Shown one piece after another: positions 10,701 through 18,550 of a DNA stretch of 23,080 bases; the first letter of the stretch is position 1; each line of letters begins with the position of its first letter. The translations under genes and the position numbers were made by a program. A model generated the notes under the pieces. That model searched no databases and was not told where the DNA came from. It was given only the letters and a program-made list of their open reading frames with translations. The stretch comes from an uncultured Clostridia bacterium (GTDB lineage Bacteria; Bacillota; Clostridia; TANB77; CAG-508): assembly GCA_948663505.1 (NCBI GenBank), contig CAPNAQ010000011.1:1-23080 (forward strand), read 5' to 3'.

Positions 10701-12732
10701 TTAATTCTATTAGTTCTTGACTACTTGTTTCCTTTTTACTTGTTGTTAAATTTGCATTTACTATAATTGTTGCTCCTTCTATTGCTTGATCTTTGTATTT
10801 TGTTTGTTCTCCTTGTAATTGAATTTCTATTGTGTTTCCTTTTAATACAGCTGTTTTTATTTTTAATTCATCTTCATATAATAAATTTATTGAATTTACT
10901 TCTATTTTTTGTATTTTTTCTGGTAATGTTATTCTTATTACTGGATTTCTATATAATTCATTTTCTTCTTGTTTTGTTTTTAATGTAACTCTCATTTCAA
11001 CATTTTTATTTGTTGTCATTGTTGATAATTCTGTTTTAGTAACTTCAAATGTTGCTTCTGTTTTACTTTCTTGTAATGCTATCTTTGTAACATTTTCTTT
11101 TATATTATTTTGCGTATTACTTTCCATACTATGTTCTGTAGTATATTTTCCTTCTACTTTTGTTTCAATTTCTGTTGCTATATTTACTGTATTTTTGCTT
11201 ATTGTTTTTATCATTTTTGTGCTTCTTACTTCTAGTTTTCCCATATTGTCTGCATTTTCTATTTGTATTATTATTGTTTTTACTTCATTTGGGTAAACTA
11301 CTACAATTTCTCCTGATTCATTAGCATGTGAATCTTTGTTTATTGTATTTATAATTTCCTGTGTTTCTGCATTTATTATTTTTAATTTTCCATCTTGTCC
11401 TAATATTTTACTTACTTGCTCTTTGTTTATTACTGTAATTTTATATTCAGTATCTATATCTAAGTCTAACTTCTCTCCTTTTATTCTTTGGTTATTTTCT
11501 GTTACTTCTATCTTGCTTGCTATTTTGTCTAAGTTAATATTTATTGTATTTGTATATGTTATTTCTCTTTCTATTCCTGACTCTAGTTTTCCTTTATATA
11601 TTTTTTCTTCACTTTGATTAATTCGTGATTCTACTATTCCATCTCTTTCTTCTGTTCCTATTGTATTTTCTATTTCTGTTTGTATTTTTGTTTCATTTAC
11701 GTCATATAATTCTATTTGTGATTTTAGTCTTGTTTTTACATTTTCTGTCTCATTTTTTACATCTACAACATCCGATGTTTGTGTTGTATCATCCTTTTTC
11801 TTTGTTTTATAGTCATATATGTATGTTACTATGAAACTATCTTCGCCTTCTTTTTTCCAGCTTACTTTGTTCTCTTTTTCTTCATTTTGTATTTTTACTA
11901 TTATTTTTCCTTCTTCTTTTTTGTATTCCCAGTCTCCTCTTGTTATTTCTCTTCCATTTGTTGCTTGTGCTTCATTTGAGTGTACTTTTATTTCTTCTAA
12001 TTCTCTTCCATCTATTTGTGGTATTTCTAACTCATATATTGTTTGTTTTACTGGATATAAGTTTCCTTCTAATCTTCCTATTACCTTTATTTGGATTATT
12101 CTTTTTTCCCAACCTTTATATTTTTCTATTTTGTTTGTTATGACTTCTTGACTTATTTTTCTTTGTTCTTCACTCGTGTATGGACTTTTTATCTTTATTT
12201 TTACTTTTCTTTCTCCTTTTATTTCTATGTCTTTTTCTGTGCTGTCTCTATATATTCCTTCTATTCCTATTACACTTTCTTTTTCTATTAAGCCTATATC
12301 ATATTCTTCTTCTTTCTTTAGCTCTATTCCTACTTCTATCTCTCTTGTCTCTCCTGCATTTATTTGTTTTAGGCTTATTTTATTCTCTTCTATTTCATTT
12401 ATTATCTCATTTGTTTTCTCTTTTTTAAATTTGAAGTTTGCGTCTTTTATTTCTATTCTTCCATTATAATATCCTTCTTGCTTTACTGCTATTTGGAAAT
12501 ACATTTTTAAATCTTCTCTATTCATTTCCGCTTCTTCTTCTGTTATTTTATTTCCATTTGCATCCTTAAAATATGCCATAAACTCTACATTTTTATGACT
12601 CGTACTTTTTTCTGCATTTACACTTTCTACAGCATATGTTATTGCATTTGCACACAACATTATTAAATTTACCATTGTTAATGTGATTATTAACATTATT
12701 ACAGTAATTATCTTCATTATCTTCTGTTTCAT
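7708..12732 (-). CDS. Giant DUF11/SdrD-B surface protein, first gene of the adhesin operon
   Basis: A 1674-residue, K/E/I/T-rich protein. A signal peptide spans about residues 1-34. An N-terminal region of several hundred residues is rich in predicted beta strands and has no family I can name. DUF11-like modules lie at about 890-1015, 1145-1265 and 1474-1627. A hydrophilic Gly-Pro-Glu linker (about 1292-1332) contains three 11-residue repeats of the form DPDNEGKPGEG. An SdrD-B domain with GYAWLDQNEDGKR, a calcium-binding type loop, spans about 1337-1467. A C-terminal membrane helix (about 1644-1664) ends in RKFVIGRSL. There is no LPXTG; IKTGE just before the helix may be a degenerate sorting signal, otherwise it is a plain membrane anchor. 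RBS AGGAGGAA lies 6 bases before the ATG. It is probably a stalk or fibre component displayed with the thioester adhesin encoded 18 bases downstream. Confidence 0.75.
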   Translation of the reverse strand: MKQKIMKIITVIMLIITLTMVNLIMLCANAITYAVESVNAEKSTSHKNVEFMAYFKDANGNKITEEEAEMNREDLKMYFQIAVKQEGYYNGRIEIKDANFKFKKEKTNEIINEIEENKISLKQINAGETREIEVGIELKKEEEYDIGLIEKESVIGIEGIYRDSTEKDIEIKGERKVKIKIKSPYTSEEQRKISQEVITNKIEKYKGWEKRIIQIKVIGRLEGNLYPVKQTIYELEIPQIDGRELEEIKVHSNEAQATNGREITRGDWEYKKEEGKIIVKIQNEEKENKVSWKKEGEDSFIVTYIYDYKTKKKDDTTQTSDVVDVKNETENVKTRLKSQIELYDVNETKIQTEIENTIGTEERDGIVESRINQSEEKIYKGKLESGIEREITYTNTININLDKIASKIEVTENNQRIKGEKLDLDIDTEYKITVINKEQVSKILGQDGKLKIINAETQEIINTINKDSHANESGEIVVVYPNEVKTIIIQIENADNMGKLEVRSTKMIKTISKNTVNIATEIETKVEGKYTTEHSMESNTQNNIKENVTKIALQESKTEATFEVTKTELSTMTTNKNVEMRVTLKTKQEENELYRNPVIRITLPEKIQKIEVNSINLLYEDELKIKTAVLKGNTIEIQLQGEQTKYKDQAIEGATIIVNANLTTSKKETSSQELIELTYTNQNASRYANEGKQGILQVPVKIIAYTGLVTTNEIKEYGIEQINNEGETTGKLEVAKGAKTINITKQIINNQENKITDIQIIGRYPTKEAVKGINNIDMKVASEIKVTGIAQERQKTYYTENADATNDIEKQENGWKETIEDGAKVKKYLVKINELEKQEEIGLSYNVEIPEKLEYNETAEEGYQVNYEESTTTQSTFNNKNLRLTTGRGPVLETELKAYVGIQEANEVKSGEIIKYVTTVKNTGTEQVSNIRVVGKVPEGTTYITINKVPEQGDVQEKQELITEYPDQKEIGCDISKMEVNETRTIEYFVKVNKDIQNGKQISNTMTTKYLEIEKSSNTVTNTLKQGDVVATLYPKIEYQGFAEGYNYIYLMSVENTSNKDKKDVKVNIKTDKDCLNINKIWYVYKDETIEVANKNEITIKELPSNSKIVLTMYLTLKTVNNEEIRNVGLAGEIISDNETYNSNIIDKPVQNVQIEVTNSSEQDGKYVKADDIIQYNIKVTNNSSEVQRGVNIINDISSYLNIEEITRNGVKLQSNGYMLNTDTGTKLREISINDSIEKGETIEYIVKAKVQRNINNKELINISSKAKVMINGMQIAEAEEVTHIIEIPRNENNKDPDSEGKPGEGDPDNEGKPGEENPGNEGKPGEKDPNEGDNPTRIISGYAWLDQNEDGKRQSSERTISGITVNALNIETNQFVKDADNNELTVSTNSEGFYSMQVPEGKYIIVFSYDISKYILTDYKKEGATDKESSKVINNNIKVEGQDLSVATTEKIELEDSNIANINIGLKEAKIFDLKLDKYISKVTVQNSKGTTTNQYNDATLAKAEIHAKQVNGTSVIVEYKIRVTNVGEVEGYATKIVDYLSSDYKFSSQLNSDWYQSGSYIYNASLSNQKIKPGESKEVTLIVTKTMTENNTGLVNNTAEIAESYNEQGLKDINSTAGNNVKGENDQGSADLILSIKTGEVLTYVALVITSILIIVAAVYLVVRKFVIGRSL
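8744..8842 (-). repeat. 33-bp tandem repeat, three copies, coding for a Gly-Pro-Glu linker
   Basis: Copies begin at 8744, 8777 and 8810, and a decayed fourth at 8843. Each encodes an 11-residue unit of form DPDNEGKPGEG. The period is a multiple of three, so copy-number change would lengthen or shorten the linker before the SdrD-B domain without breaking the frame. Confidence 0.9.
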
Positions 12733-12879
12733 ACATATTCCTCCTCATTTTGCATTGCACTTAAGTTATAATCCTATATAAAAAACATATATTTGTTAAA
12801 GTAAATTAGACTATAAATCTACACAATATATTATTTAAAAAATTAAACCTAAATGTAATATACAATAACCCTTACTTTA

Positions 12880-12908
12880 ATATTACAATCAGCATTAATC
12901 AAAGTCAA
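12880..12908 (-). promoter_or_regulatory. Sigma-A promoter of the surface-protein operon
   Basis: On the minus strand TTGACT (12903-12908), a 17-base spacer and TAATAT (12880-12885). Predicted start is near 12873, giving a leader of about 140 bases. I see no riboswitch-like conserved core in that leader. Confidence 0.6.
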
Positions 12909-13162
12909 CAATCACTTTTTTCCAATTTTGTATATATTTACGGATACTTATTTCGACCTTTTTTTACATTTCTATTAAATTTGCATTACTTTATTGTTAC
13001 AATTAATTTTATCTAGAAAAAGATATATATTTTAAAATAAGTTACATAGTGAGTCATAGTTTACTTTAACCTATCATAATATGTATTTAATATAAGCATT
13101 CAGTACAATAAACATCTTATATAAAAGAACTAAGAAATATATATCTTTTTTCTAAATAATAT
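12909..13162. other. AT-rich intergenic region between coat genes and adhesin operon
   Basis: No ORF with a ribosome site is visible. Apart from the inverted repeat at 13014-13154 the stretch is featureless and very AT-rich. Confidence 0.6.
13014..13154. repeat. Long inverted repeat (about 141 bp, 19-20 bp arms)
   Basis: Arm 1 (13014-13032) reads TAGAAAAAGATATATATTT. Arm 2 (13135-13154) is its reverse complement with one extra A. About 100 AT-rich bases lie between. It could be a tiny MITE-like remnant or an RNA stem-loop. No target-site duplication is obvious. Confidence 0.55.
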
Positions 13163-13190
13163 AAAATGTGCCCTTTACAAGACACATTTT
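13163..13190 (-). terminator. Probable terminator of the coat-F operon
   Basis: AAAATGTG (13163-13170) pairs with CACATTTT (13183-13190); an inner CTT/AAG extends the stem. On the minus strand the second arm ends in TTTT followed by ATATTATTT, 23 bases after the coat-gene stop. The uridine tract is short. Confidence 0.55.
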
Positions 13191-13213
13191 GATTTATAAA
13201 TATAATTTTTGAT

Positions 13214-13456
13214 TTATTGTAATGAATTTTTCACTGCATCAATTTCCATTACTGTAGCCTTTTGAGCAGGTTGATAATATCCTTTATTTTGAGCTATTTT
13301 AAATAATTCAAATTGAAAACTTTCATCATTATTTCTAATTTGTTGTAAAGTTTGTCTTAAATTCATATTCTCTGCTTCAGTAATAGCTGTTTGATATGCT
13401 GTTAAATCTGCTTTAACTCCTGCTAATATATCATTAACCATAGTTTTTTCATCCAT
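13214..13456 (-). CDS. Coat-F family spore coat protein
   Basis: An 80-residue soluble helical protein resembling the coat-F domain of CotF, a structural component of the endospore coat. Characteristic features are an acidic start (DEKTMVNDILAGVKADLTAYQ), a helix of form NMNLRQTLQQIRNNDESFQ and a C-terminal Tyr-rich segment GYYQPAQ. No signal peptide or membrane segment is present. The ATG is preceded by GGAGGTG at about 7 bases. It lies 14 bases after the partner coat gene, so the two are co-transcribed. It supports a spore-forming host. The family call is from recognition of the sequence pattern. Confidence 0.8.
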   Translation of the reverse strand: MDEKTMVNDILAGVKADLTAYQTAITEAENMNLRQTLQQIRNNDESFQFELFKIAQNKGYYQPAQKATVMEIDAVKNSLQ

Positions 13457-13470
13457 ATTTTACACCTCCA

Positions 13471-13659
13471 TTAGTTATTTAAAAAAGACATTAATTTTTG
13501 TTTAGTATTTAATGCATCTTGAGCTGATTTAGTAAATATTTGTTTAATTTGTGGATCAACAGCTTGTGCTGAAAATGTATTTAGCTTTTGATATGCTGTT
13601 TCATGTGCTCCTATTAGATGTCTTAAATGTTGTAATTCTAATTGATTTAAATCTGCCAT
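13471..13659 (-). CDS. Small coat-F-like protein, partner of the downstream coat gene
   Basis: A 62-residue helical protein beginning MADLNQLELQHLRHLIGAHE. It resembles the N-terminal half of two-part coat-F proteins; such pairs are common in Clostridia. I chose the ATG at 13659 because AAGGA lies 5 bases upstream. An in-frame GTG at 13677 would add six residues but overlaps the repeat edge and lacks a ribosome site. It is the first gene of a two-gene spore-coat unit. Its upstream region is occupied entirely by the 76-bp tandem repeats, so the promoter is either in the repeats or beyond them (a lone TATAAT lies at 13930-13935 on the minus strand). Confidence 0.75.
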   Translation of the reverse strand: MADLNQLELQHLRHLIGAHETAYQKLNTFSAQAVDPQIKQIFTKSAQDALNTKQKLMSFLNN

Positions 13660-13676
13660 TTTTATCCTTCCTTTCA

Positions 13677-13891
13677 CTTCGCTTCGCTTCGTTCATCGCC
13701 ATCCTAAAAATTCTTCGAATTTTTCGTCTGTCAAATTTTTTCTTCGAAGCCTTTTCGCTTCGCTTCGTTCATCGCCATCCTAAAAATTCTTCGAATTTTT
13801 CGTCTGTCAAATTTTTTCTTCGAAGCCTTTTCGCTTCGCTTCGTTCATCGCCATTCTAAAAATTCTTCGAATTTTTCGTCTGTCAAATCTT
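13677..13891. repeat. 76-bp tandem repeat, nearly three copies
   Basis: The phrase GTTCATCGCC recurs at 13691, 13767 and 13843, an exact 76-bp period; copies differ by only a few bases. Each unit contains a perfect 8-bp hairpin AAAAATTC-TTC-GAATTTTT, a GCTTCGCTTCG stretch and, on the minus strand, TTTGACAG, which contains a perfect -35 hexamer. The period is not a multiple of three, so it is not a coding repeat. It lies between the pcrA terminator and the coat genes. Confidence 0.9.
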
Positions 13892-13968
13892 AGCGTTATT
13901 CTTTTATTAGTATTTACTTTTTTTTGTATATTATACAATTTAAAAGATAACATATTTTTAAATATAAC

Positions 13969-13995
13969 AAAAAAACGACAAATTGTCGTTTTTTT
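13969..13995 (-). terminator. Rho-independent terminator of pcrA
   Basis: AAAAAACGACAA and TTGTCGTTTTTT form a 12-bp stem around one unpaired base. It overlaps the pcrA stop codon and ends on the minus strand in seven T's. The symmetric sequence would also act on the plus strand. Confidence 0.85.
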
Positions 13996-16297
13996 ATATT
14001 ATTTCTAAATTAGCAAACTTTGCCATTAATCTTTTATGTCCTACTTTATCAAAATTAATGTCAACTTTTAAATCATCACCTTCTGGTTCTACTACATCAA
14101 TAATTCCTTCACCAAACTTTTTATGAAATACCTTGACTCCTGAAACATATTTCGATAAATCCACATTATTTGTAGCTTTTCTATTTAATGAGCTCAAAAA
14201 GCTTTCTGCTGTTTTAAATGAAAAACTACTGCTGTTTGAAGCAGTTGCCATTGCTGGTTCTTTAGCATTTACTTTATATGTTTTTACTGATCCATTATCT
14301 TTGCTTCCATATGTCCAACTATATTTTGAGTCACTGAAAATATTATTAGATCCTTGATTTTCTCCTAAAGCTTCTTCATAGCCTTCCAATAACTGTCTTG
14401 GTATTTCTTTTAAAAATCTTGATACTGGATTACAACTTGTTGAACCAAATATTGTTCTTTGCTTACTATATGTTAAAAATAGATTTTCTTTTGCTCTAGT
14501 TATTCCAACATAACATAATCTTCTTTCTTCTTCTAATTCTTTTGGTTCAGATATTGATTTATATCCAGGAAAAATTCCTTCTTCCATTCCTACTAAAAAT
14601 ACAGCCTGAAATTCTAACCCTTTTGCACTATGTAATGTCATAAGTGTAACTGTTTCATCTGTTTCTTCTATATTGTCTACATCACTTGATAATGTTATTC
14701 CTTCTAAGAAGTCACTTAATTTATTTTCTGCATTTTCTTCTTCAAATTCTATTGCAACTGTTAAAAATTCATCTAAGTTTTCTATTCTATTTTCTGCTTC
14801 TATTGTATTTTCATCTTCTAGGGCTTTAGTATATCCAGATTTTTTTAGTGTCTCTTTTATTAAATCAGATATTAAAAGTTTGTCTTTCTTTTCTCTCATT
14901 TCTTCTATTACATTTATGAATTCTCTTGAATTTAAAAATACTCTATTTAATCCATATTGATCTGCATTTTTAATTACTTCATACATTGAAATTCCATCAT
15001 TATTTGAAATTTCTTCTATTTTATCTAAACTTGTTTTACCTATTCCTCTTTTAGGTTCATTTATTATCCTTTTTAAACTTAAATTATCTGATGGATTTTG
15101 TATTAATCTTAAATATGAGATTATGTCTTTGATTTCTTTTCTTTCATAGAATTTTAGTCCACCAACAATTTTATATGGTATATTTTCTCTTCTTAACATT
15201 TCCTCTATTGCTCTTGATTGTGTATTCATTCTATATAATATTGCAAAGTCTGAATATTTATAATATTCTTCTCTTTTTAGATGTTCAATTTGTTCTGCAA
15301 TATATGTTCCCTCATCATATTCATTGTTAGCAGCATATATTTTTGGTAAGTTTCCAACTTCATTTTCTGTCCATAATTGTTTTTTATATTTTACTTCATT
15401 ATTTTTTATTACCGCATTTGCTGCATTTAATATATTTCCTGTACATCTATAATTTTGCTCTAATTTTATAATTTTTGTTCCTACAAAGTCTTTCTCAAAA
15501 TTTAATATGTTTGAAATATCTGCACCCCTAAAGCTATATATTCCTTGGTCATTATCTCCTACTACTGTAATGTTTCCATTTTTAGAGGCTAATAATGTAA
15601 CTAATGTAAATTGAGATTTATTTGTATCTTGGTATTCATCTACTAAAACATATTTGAATTTATCAGAATAATAATCTAATATATCTGGATTTTCGATTAA
15701 TATTTTAATTGTATAGTTTATTATATCATCAAAATCAATAGCATTATTTTCTCTTAGTCTTTTTTGATACAGTTCATATACCATTGCGATTTTTTCTTTT
15801 CTAAAGTCACCATTTGCTCTTACTTGATATTGTTCAGGTTCAAGCATTTCATTTTTTGCATTACTAATTTCTGATAATACTGATCTGTCTGTAAACATCT
15901 TATCATCTAATCCTACTGTTTTTATACATGTCTTTATTAATGATTTTTGGTCTGATGTATCAAATATAATAAATGATGAATCAAATCCTATTCTATCTAT
16001 AAATTTTCTTAATATTCTTACACATATTGAGTGAAATGTTCCCATCCATATATCTTTTGCAACATCTCCAACTAAATTTGCAATCCTCTCTTTCATTTCA
16101 TTTGCAGCTTTATTTGTAAATGTTATTGATAATATATTCCAAGGCAGTACTTTTTTTTCCCCTATTAGATATGCTATTTTATGTGTTAATACTTTTGTTT
16201 TTCCACTTCCTGCTCCTGCTATTACCAAGCATGGTCCTTCTGTATTTACTACGGCTTCATATTGCTTATCATTTAATCCATTTAATAATTCTTGCAT
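13994..16297 (-). CDS. pcrA: ATP-dependent DNA helicase PcrA (UvrD/Rep family)
   Basis: A 767-residue superfamily 1A 3'-5' helicase of DNA repair, replication restart and RecA removal. All signature motifs are present: Walker A GAGSGKT (28-34), motif II DEYQD (220-224), motif III QGIYSFRGAD, motif IV NYRCTGNIL, motif V TLMTLHSAKGLEF and motif VI YVGITRAKENL. The C-terminal ~50 residues (FHKKFGEGIIDVVEPEGDDL) form the Tudor-like tail by which PcrA contacts RNA polymerase. Length fits the family (about 720-770). RBS AAGGGAG lies shortly before the ATG. It is monocistronic, with its own promoter and terminator; ligA, which often follows pcrA in Bacilli, is absent. Confidence 0.97.
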   Translation of the reverse strand: MQELLNGLNDKQYEAVVNTEGPCLVIAGAGSGKTKVLTHKIAYLIGEKKVLPWNILSITFTNKAANEMKERIANLVGDVAKDIWMGTFHSICVRILRKFIDRIGFDSSFIIFDTSDQKSLIKTCIKTVGLDDKMFTDRSVLSEISNAKNEMLEPEQYQVRANGDFRKEKIAMVYELYQKRLRENNAIDFDDIINYTIKILIENPDILDYYSDKFKYVLVDEYQDTNKSQFTLVTLLASKNGNITVVGDNDQGIYSFRGADISNILNFEKDFVGTKIIKLEQNYRCTGNILNAANAVIKNNEVKYKKQLWTENEVGNLPKIYAANNEYDEGTYIAEQIEHLKREEYYKYSDFAILYRMNTQSRAIEEMLRRENIPYKIVGGLKFYERKEIKDIISYLRLIQNPSDNLSLKRIINEPKRGIGKTSLDKIEEISNNDGISMYEVIKNADQYGLNRVFLNSREFINVIEEMREKKDKLLISDLIKETLKKSGYTKALEDENTIEAENRIENLDEFLTVAIEFEEENAENKLSDFLEGITLSSDVDNIEETDETVTLMTLHSAKGLEFQAVFLVGMEEGIFPGYKSISEPKELEEERRLCYVGITRAKENLFLTYSKQRTIFGSTSCNPVSRFLKEIPRQLLEGYEEALGENQGSNNIFSDSKYSWTYGSKDNGSVKTYKVNAKEPAMATASNSSSFSFKTAESFLSSLNRKATNNVDLSKYVSGVKVFHKKFGEGIIDVVEPEGDDLKVDINFDKVGHKRLMAKFANLEII

Positions 16298-16347
16298 TTC
16301 TATCTCCCTTATAATATTGACTCTTTTTAATTTTAAATTTCATTTTT

Positions 16348-16376
16348 ATTATATAGTTTTCAAATAAAAAAGTCAA
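16348..16376 (-). promoter_or_regulatory. Sigma-A promoter of pcrA
   Basis: On the minus strand TTGACT (16371-16376), a 17-base spacer and a perfect TATAAT (16348-16353). The predicted start is about 44 bases before the pcrA ATG. Confidence 0.8.
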
Positions 16377-16409
16377 TATAATTTAGGAAATTTATCAAAC
16401 ACTTTTTCG

Positions 16410-16702
16410 TTATAATTTTGTTGCAAAAATTCCAATTATAAATCCTAACATATTACCAATTGCAGACATTCTGCCTTTATATAACTTATTTGATTCTGGT
16501 ATTAATTCACCTGATACAATATATAACATTGCTCCTGCTGCAAAGCTTAGACAAATTGCAATTACAGATTCTGATATAGCTCCCACTATTGCTCCAAAAA
16601 ATGCTCCTATTCCTGTTGTTACTCCTGATAGTATTACATAAAAGATTACTTTAGATTTTTTCATTCCTCCATTTTTCATAGGCACTGCCATTGATATTCC
16701 TT
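16410..16702 (-). pseudogene. ZIP-family metal transporter, C-terminal fragment (interrupted by the mobile element)
   Basis: The fragment encodes the last ~96 residues of a ZIP (GufA/ZupT-like) divalent metal transporter. It begins in the HDIPEG motif and continues ISMAVPMKNGG. Two or three hydrophobic helices remain, including the conserved FAAGAMLYIVSGELIPES. An internal ATG (16691) would give 93 residues, but no ribosome site precedes it and the metal-site helices are in the other piece. The N-terminal part lies 4.5 kb away at 21257-21707. Rejoining the two at the shared core gives one uninterrupted frame of 247 codons. It should be non-functional while the element is in place. Confidence 0.9.
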
Positions 16703-16724
16703 CTGGTATAGGTCAAAGTAGACA
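16699..16724. other. Left attachment site of the element (att core plus recombinase half-site)
   Basis: The core CCTTCTGGTAT (16699-16709) is repeated exactly at 21253-21263. CAAAGTAGACA (16714-16724) is the inverted copy of TGTCTACTTTG at the other end. In the circular form the half-sites would be 22 bp apart and their dyad centre falls on TC/GA of the core (16702-16703), matching the GA crossover dinucleotide known for TnpX/TndX-type recombinases. The crossover position is inferred. Confidence 0.85.
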
Positions 16725-16742
16725 GTTTTGATTTTTTAATTT

Positions 16743-16780
16743 GACTAATATAATATTTAATATTAAATTAGTCTTTTTTT
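16743..16780 (+). terminator. Terminator-like hairpin at the left end of the element
   Basis: GACTAAT (16743-16749) pairs with ATTAGTC (16767-16773) around an AT-only inner part, followed by seven T's on the plus strand. It overlaps the recombinase stop codon. The T-run faces plus-strand transcription leaving pcrA and the ZIP 3' part, so it would shield the recombinase from antisense read-through. Confidence 0.5.
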
Positions 16781-18346
16781 ATAACTTTATGAAATTTTAT
16801 CTCTAAAGCATTTAATTTTTTAAAGTTAAAATATATATCAACTTGTTTATCTTGATGTATTTCTATTTTATTAATAATAACTTTCATAATTTCAGATGTT
16901 GTTTTTTCTAACTTTAGAAATTCTTTAACAATTTTTTCTATTTCTTTACTATCATCTTGCCTTCTATCTTCTTTTTGTATTTTTAATTCATTGTATTCTT
17001 TTTCTTTTTGATTTACTTCATTAATCAGTTTATTAAATATTCTTTCATACATTTCTTCGCTAACTTTACCATTTAATTTGTCAACATACATTTTGTCTAT
17101 GTTATCTTTTATAAGGTTAATTTCTGTTTGTTTCTGTTTTAGTATTTTTCCATAATCCTGTTTTGTTCTATTATTTTTTATATTCAATTCTATTTCTTTA
17201 CTATCAATCGCTAAAAACAACTCTTTTATGTATTTTAAAATACTTTTTTCTAATGAATCATAGCTAAATCCATGTGATGTACAAAGTCCTAATTTTGAGT
17301 TTCTACGATAATTATTACATATCATAAACATATAGCCGTTTTTCTTTCCTCTTACTCCTATTTTGTGTTTGCATTCATAACAAAACAATAATCCATCTAA
17401 TAAAAACTTATGCTTTTTTTCATTTCTATTATATTTTTGCACAATTACCATTTTTTGTACTTTGTCAAAAAGCTGCTTTTCAATGATTGGTTCGTGTGTG
17501 TTTTCCACAATGTTCCACTGTTCTTGTGGATTACTTCTTAACTTTCTGTTTTTATAGCTAATTCTACTCCTTTTATTTTGTATTGTATTTCCAATATATA
17601 CTTCATTTCTTAAGATGTTTTTTACTGTTTTATTTTCCCAAAATGTTGCTTTGCTATATCTTAATTGATTGGCTGTTGGTATTTTATTGTCATTTAGATA
17701 ATTTTTAATGGCTCCTACTTCTTCTCCGTAAACTAGCCTTATGAAAAATGGTTCTAACTATTTCCGCTTCTGGCTCACATATCACTAATTTGTTTTTATC
17801 GTTTGGATCTTTTACATATCCTAATGCCGTTTTTCCTCCTACCCATTTTCCTTGTTTTTGCATAGTATGTAAGGCTGTCCTAATTTTTTTGGATAAATCT
17901 TTAGAATACATATCATTTAATATAGACTTAAAAGGTGCTATATCATTATTACCATTATTAGTAGAAAAAGTATCTATCCCATCTGTTACAGAAACATACC
18001 TAACCTCATGCTCTGGAAACCACTTTTCAATATATTCTCCAGTTTCTATGTAATCACGACCTAAACGAGATAGGTCTTTTGTTATTACCATATTTACTTT
18101 TCCATTTTCGATATCTCTAATCATTCTTTGGAAATCTGGTCTATTAAAGTTTGTACCTGTATATCCTGGATCAATATAAGTATCTACTAATTCATATTCC
18201 CAGCCTAAATTTCCTACATATTCTGTTAATAATGACTTTTGGTTGATAATACTTTCACTTTCATCATAGCCTTTGTCTACATCTTCTTTGGATAATCTTA
18301 TATAAATAGCCACTTTATAAATTACTGTTTTTATTGTTTCAAGCAT
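16768..18346 (-). pseudogene. Large serine recombinase (TndX/TnpX type), broken by a one-base frameshift
   Basis: This is the integrase/excisionase of the element. The N-terminal part (18346 to about 17740) has the resolvase fold: catalytic S19 in IYIRLSKED, then the DPGYTGTNFNRPDFQRM and TKDLSRLGRDYIETG motifs. The downstream part, in another frame (about 17737-16768), continues LVYGEEVGAIKNYLNDNKIP, the recombinase domain, then a zinc ribbon (CYEC, ICNN, LCTSH), a long coiled coil and a basic tail. Deleting one base of the CC at 17737-17738 fuses the frames as IVRTIFHKLVYGEEV, giving a normal 525-residue enzyme. As written, translation stops after 213 residues. RBS AAGGAGGAG lies about 7 bases before the ATG. 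It could be a true mutation or a sequencing error; I see no slippery heptamer suggesting programmed shifting. Confidence 0.88.
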
Positions 18347-18445
18347 TTCTCCTCCTTCCCATGCTTGATAAAAACAACGATTTGAATTCCTATTAATTAT
18401 AACTAATTTTCTAGGAAATTCAAATACTGAAATAATAAAAATTTA

Positions 18446-18550
18446 TTATCTCTTTTTCTCTAATAGATCAATTAAAAAATGAGATATTATATTTTCTATT
18501 TCTTCACCCTTTTCATCAAAATACACATTAATTTTAAATGTTTCGTTCAT
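18446..18550 (-). CDS. Small ORF (34 residues) upstream of the recombinase
   Basis: ATG at 18550 is preceded by AGGAGA with good spacing. The product begins MNETFKINVYFDEKGEEIEN and ends in an amphipathic helix rich in I, L and K. No signal peptide or membrane helix is present. It ends 99 bases before the recombinase start on the same strand, the position where many serine-recombinase elements carry a short conserved ORF. A role as recombination directionality factor or accessory peptide is possible but not shown. I do not recognise a named family with confidence. Confidence 0.6.
   Translation of the reverse strand: MNETFKINVYFDEKGEEIENIISHFLIDLLEKKR

Noticed and set aside
7773..12469. Many Leu/Phe-rich plus-strand ORFs opposite the giant surface gene
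   Set aside because: They arise because the purine-rich coding strand gives T-rich, stop-poor complement; none has a ribosome site or promoter.
12733..12880. Cyclic-di-GMP or other riboswitch in the adhesin leader
   Set aside because: None of the conserved riboswitch cores are visible; the leader is plain AT-rich sequence.
13551..13859. 102-codon plus ORF through the 76-bp repeats
   Set aside because: It reads antisense to a coat gene and then through non-triplet repeats, with no ribosome site; a chance frame.
13677..13891. CRISPR array
   Set aside because: Repeats are directly adjacent 76-bp units without unique spacers, and no cas genes are present.
17700..17760. Programmed frameshift in the recombinase
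   Set aside because: No slippery heptamer, stimulatory hairpin or internal ribosome-like site was evident; simple mutation or sequencing error is more economical.
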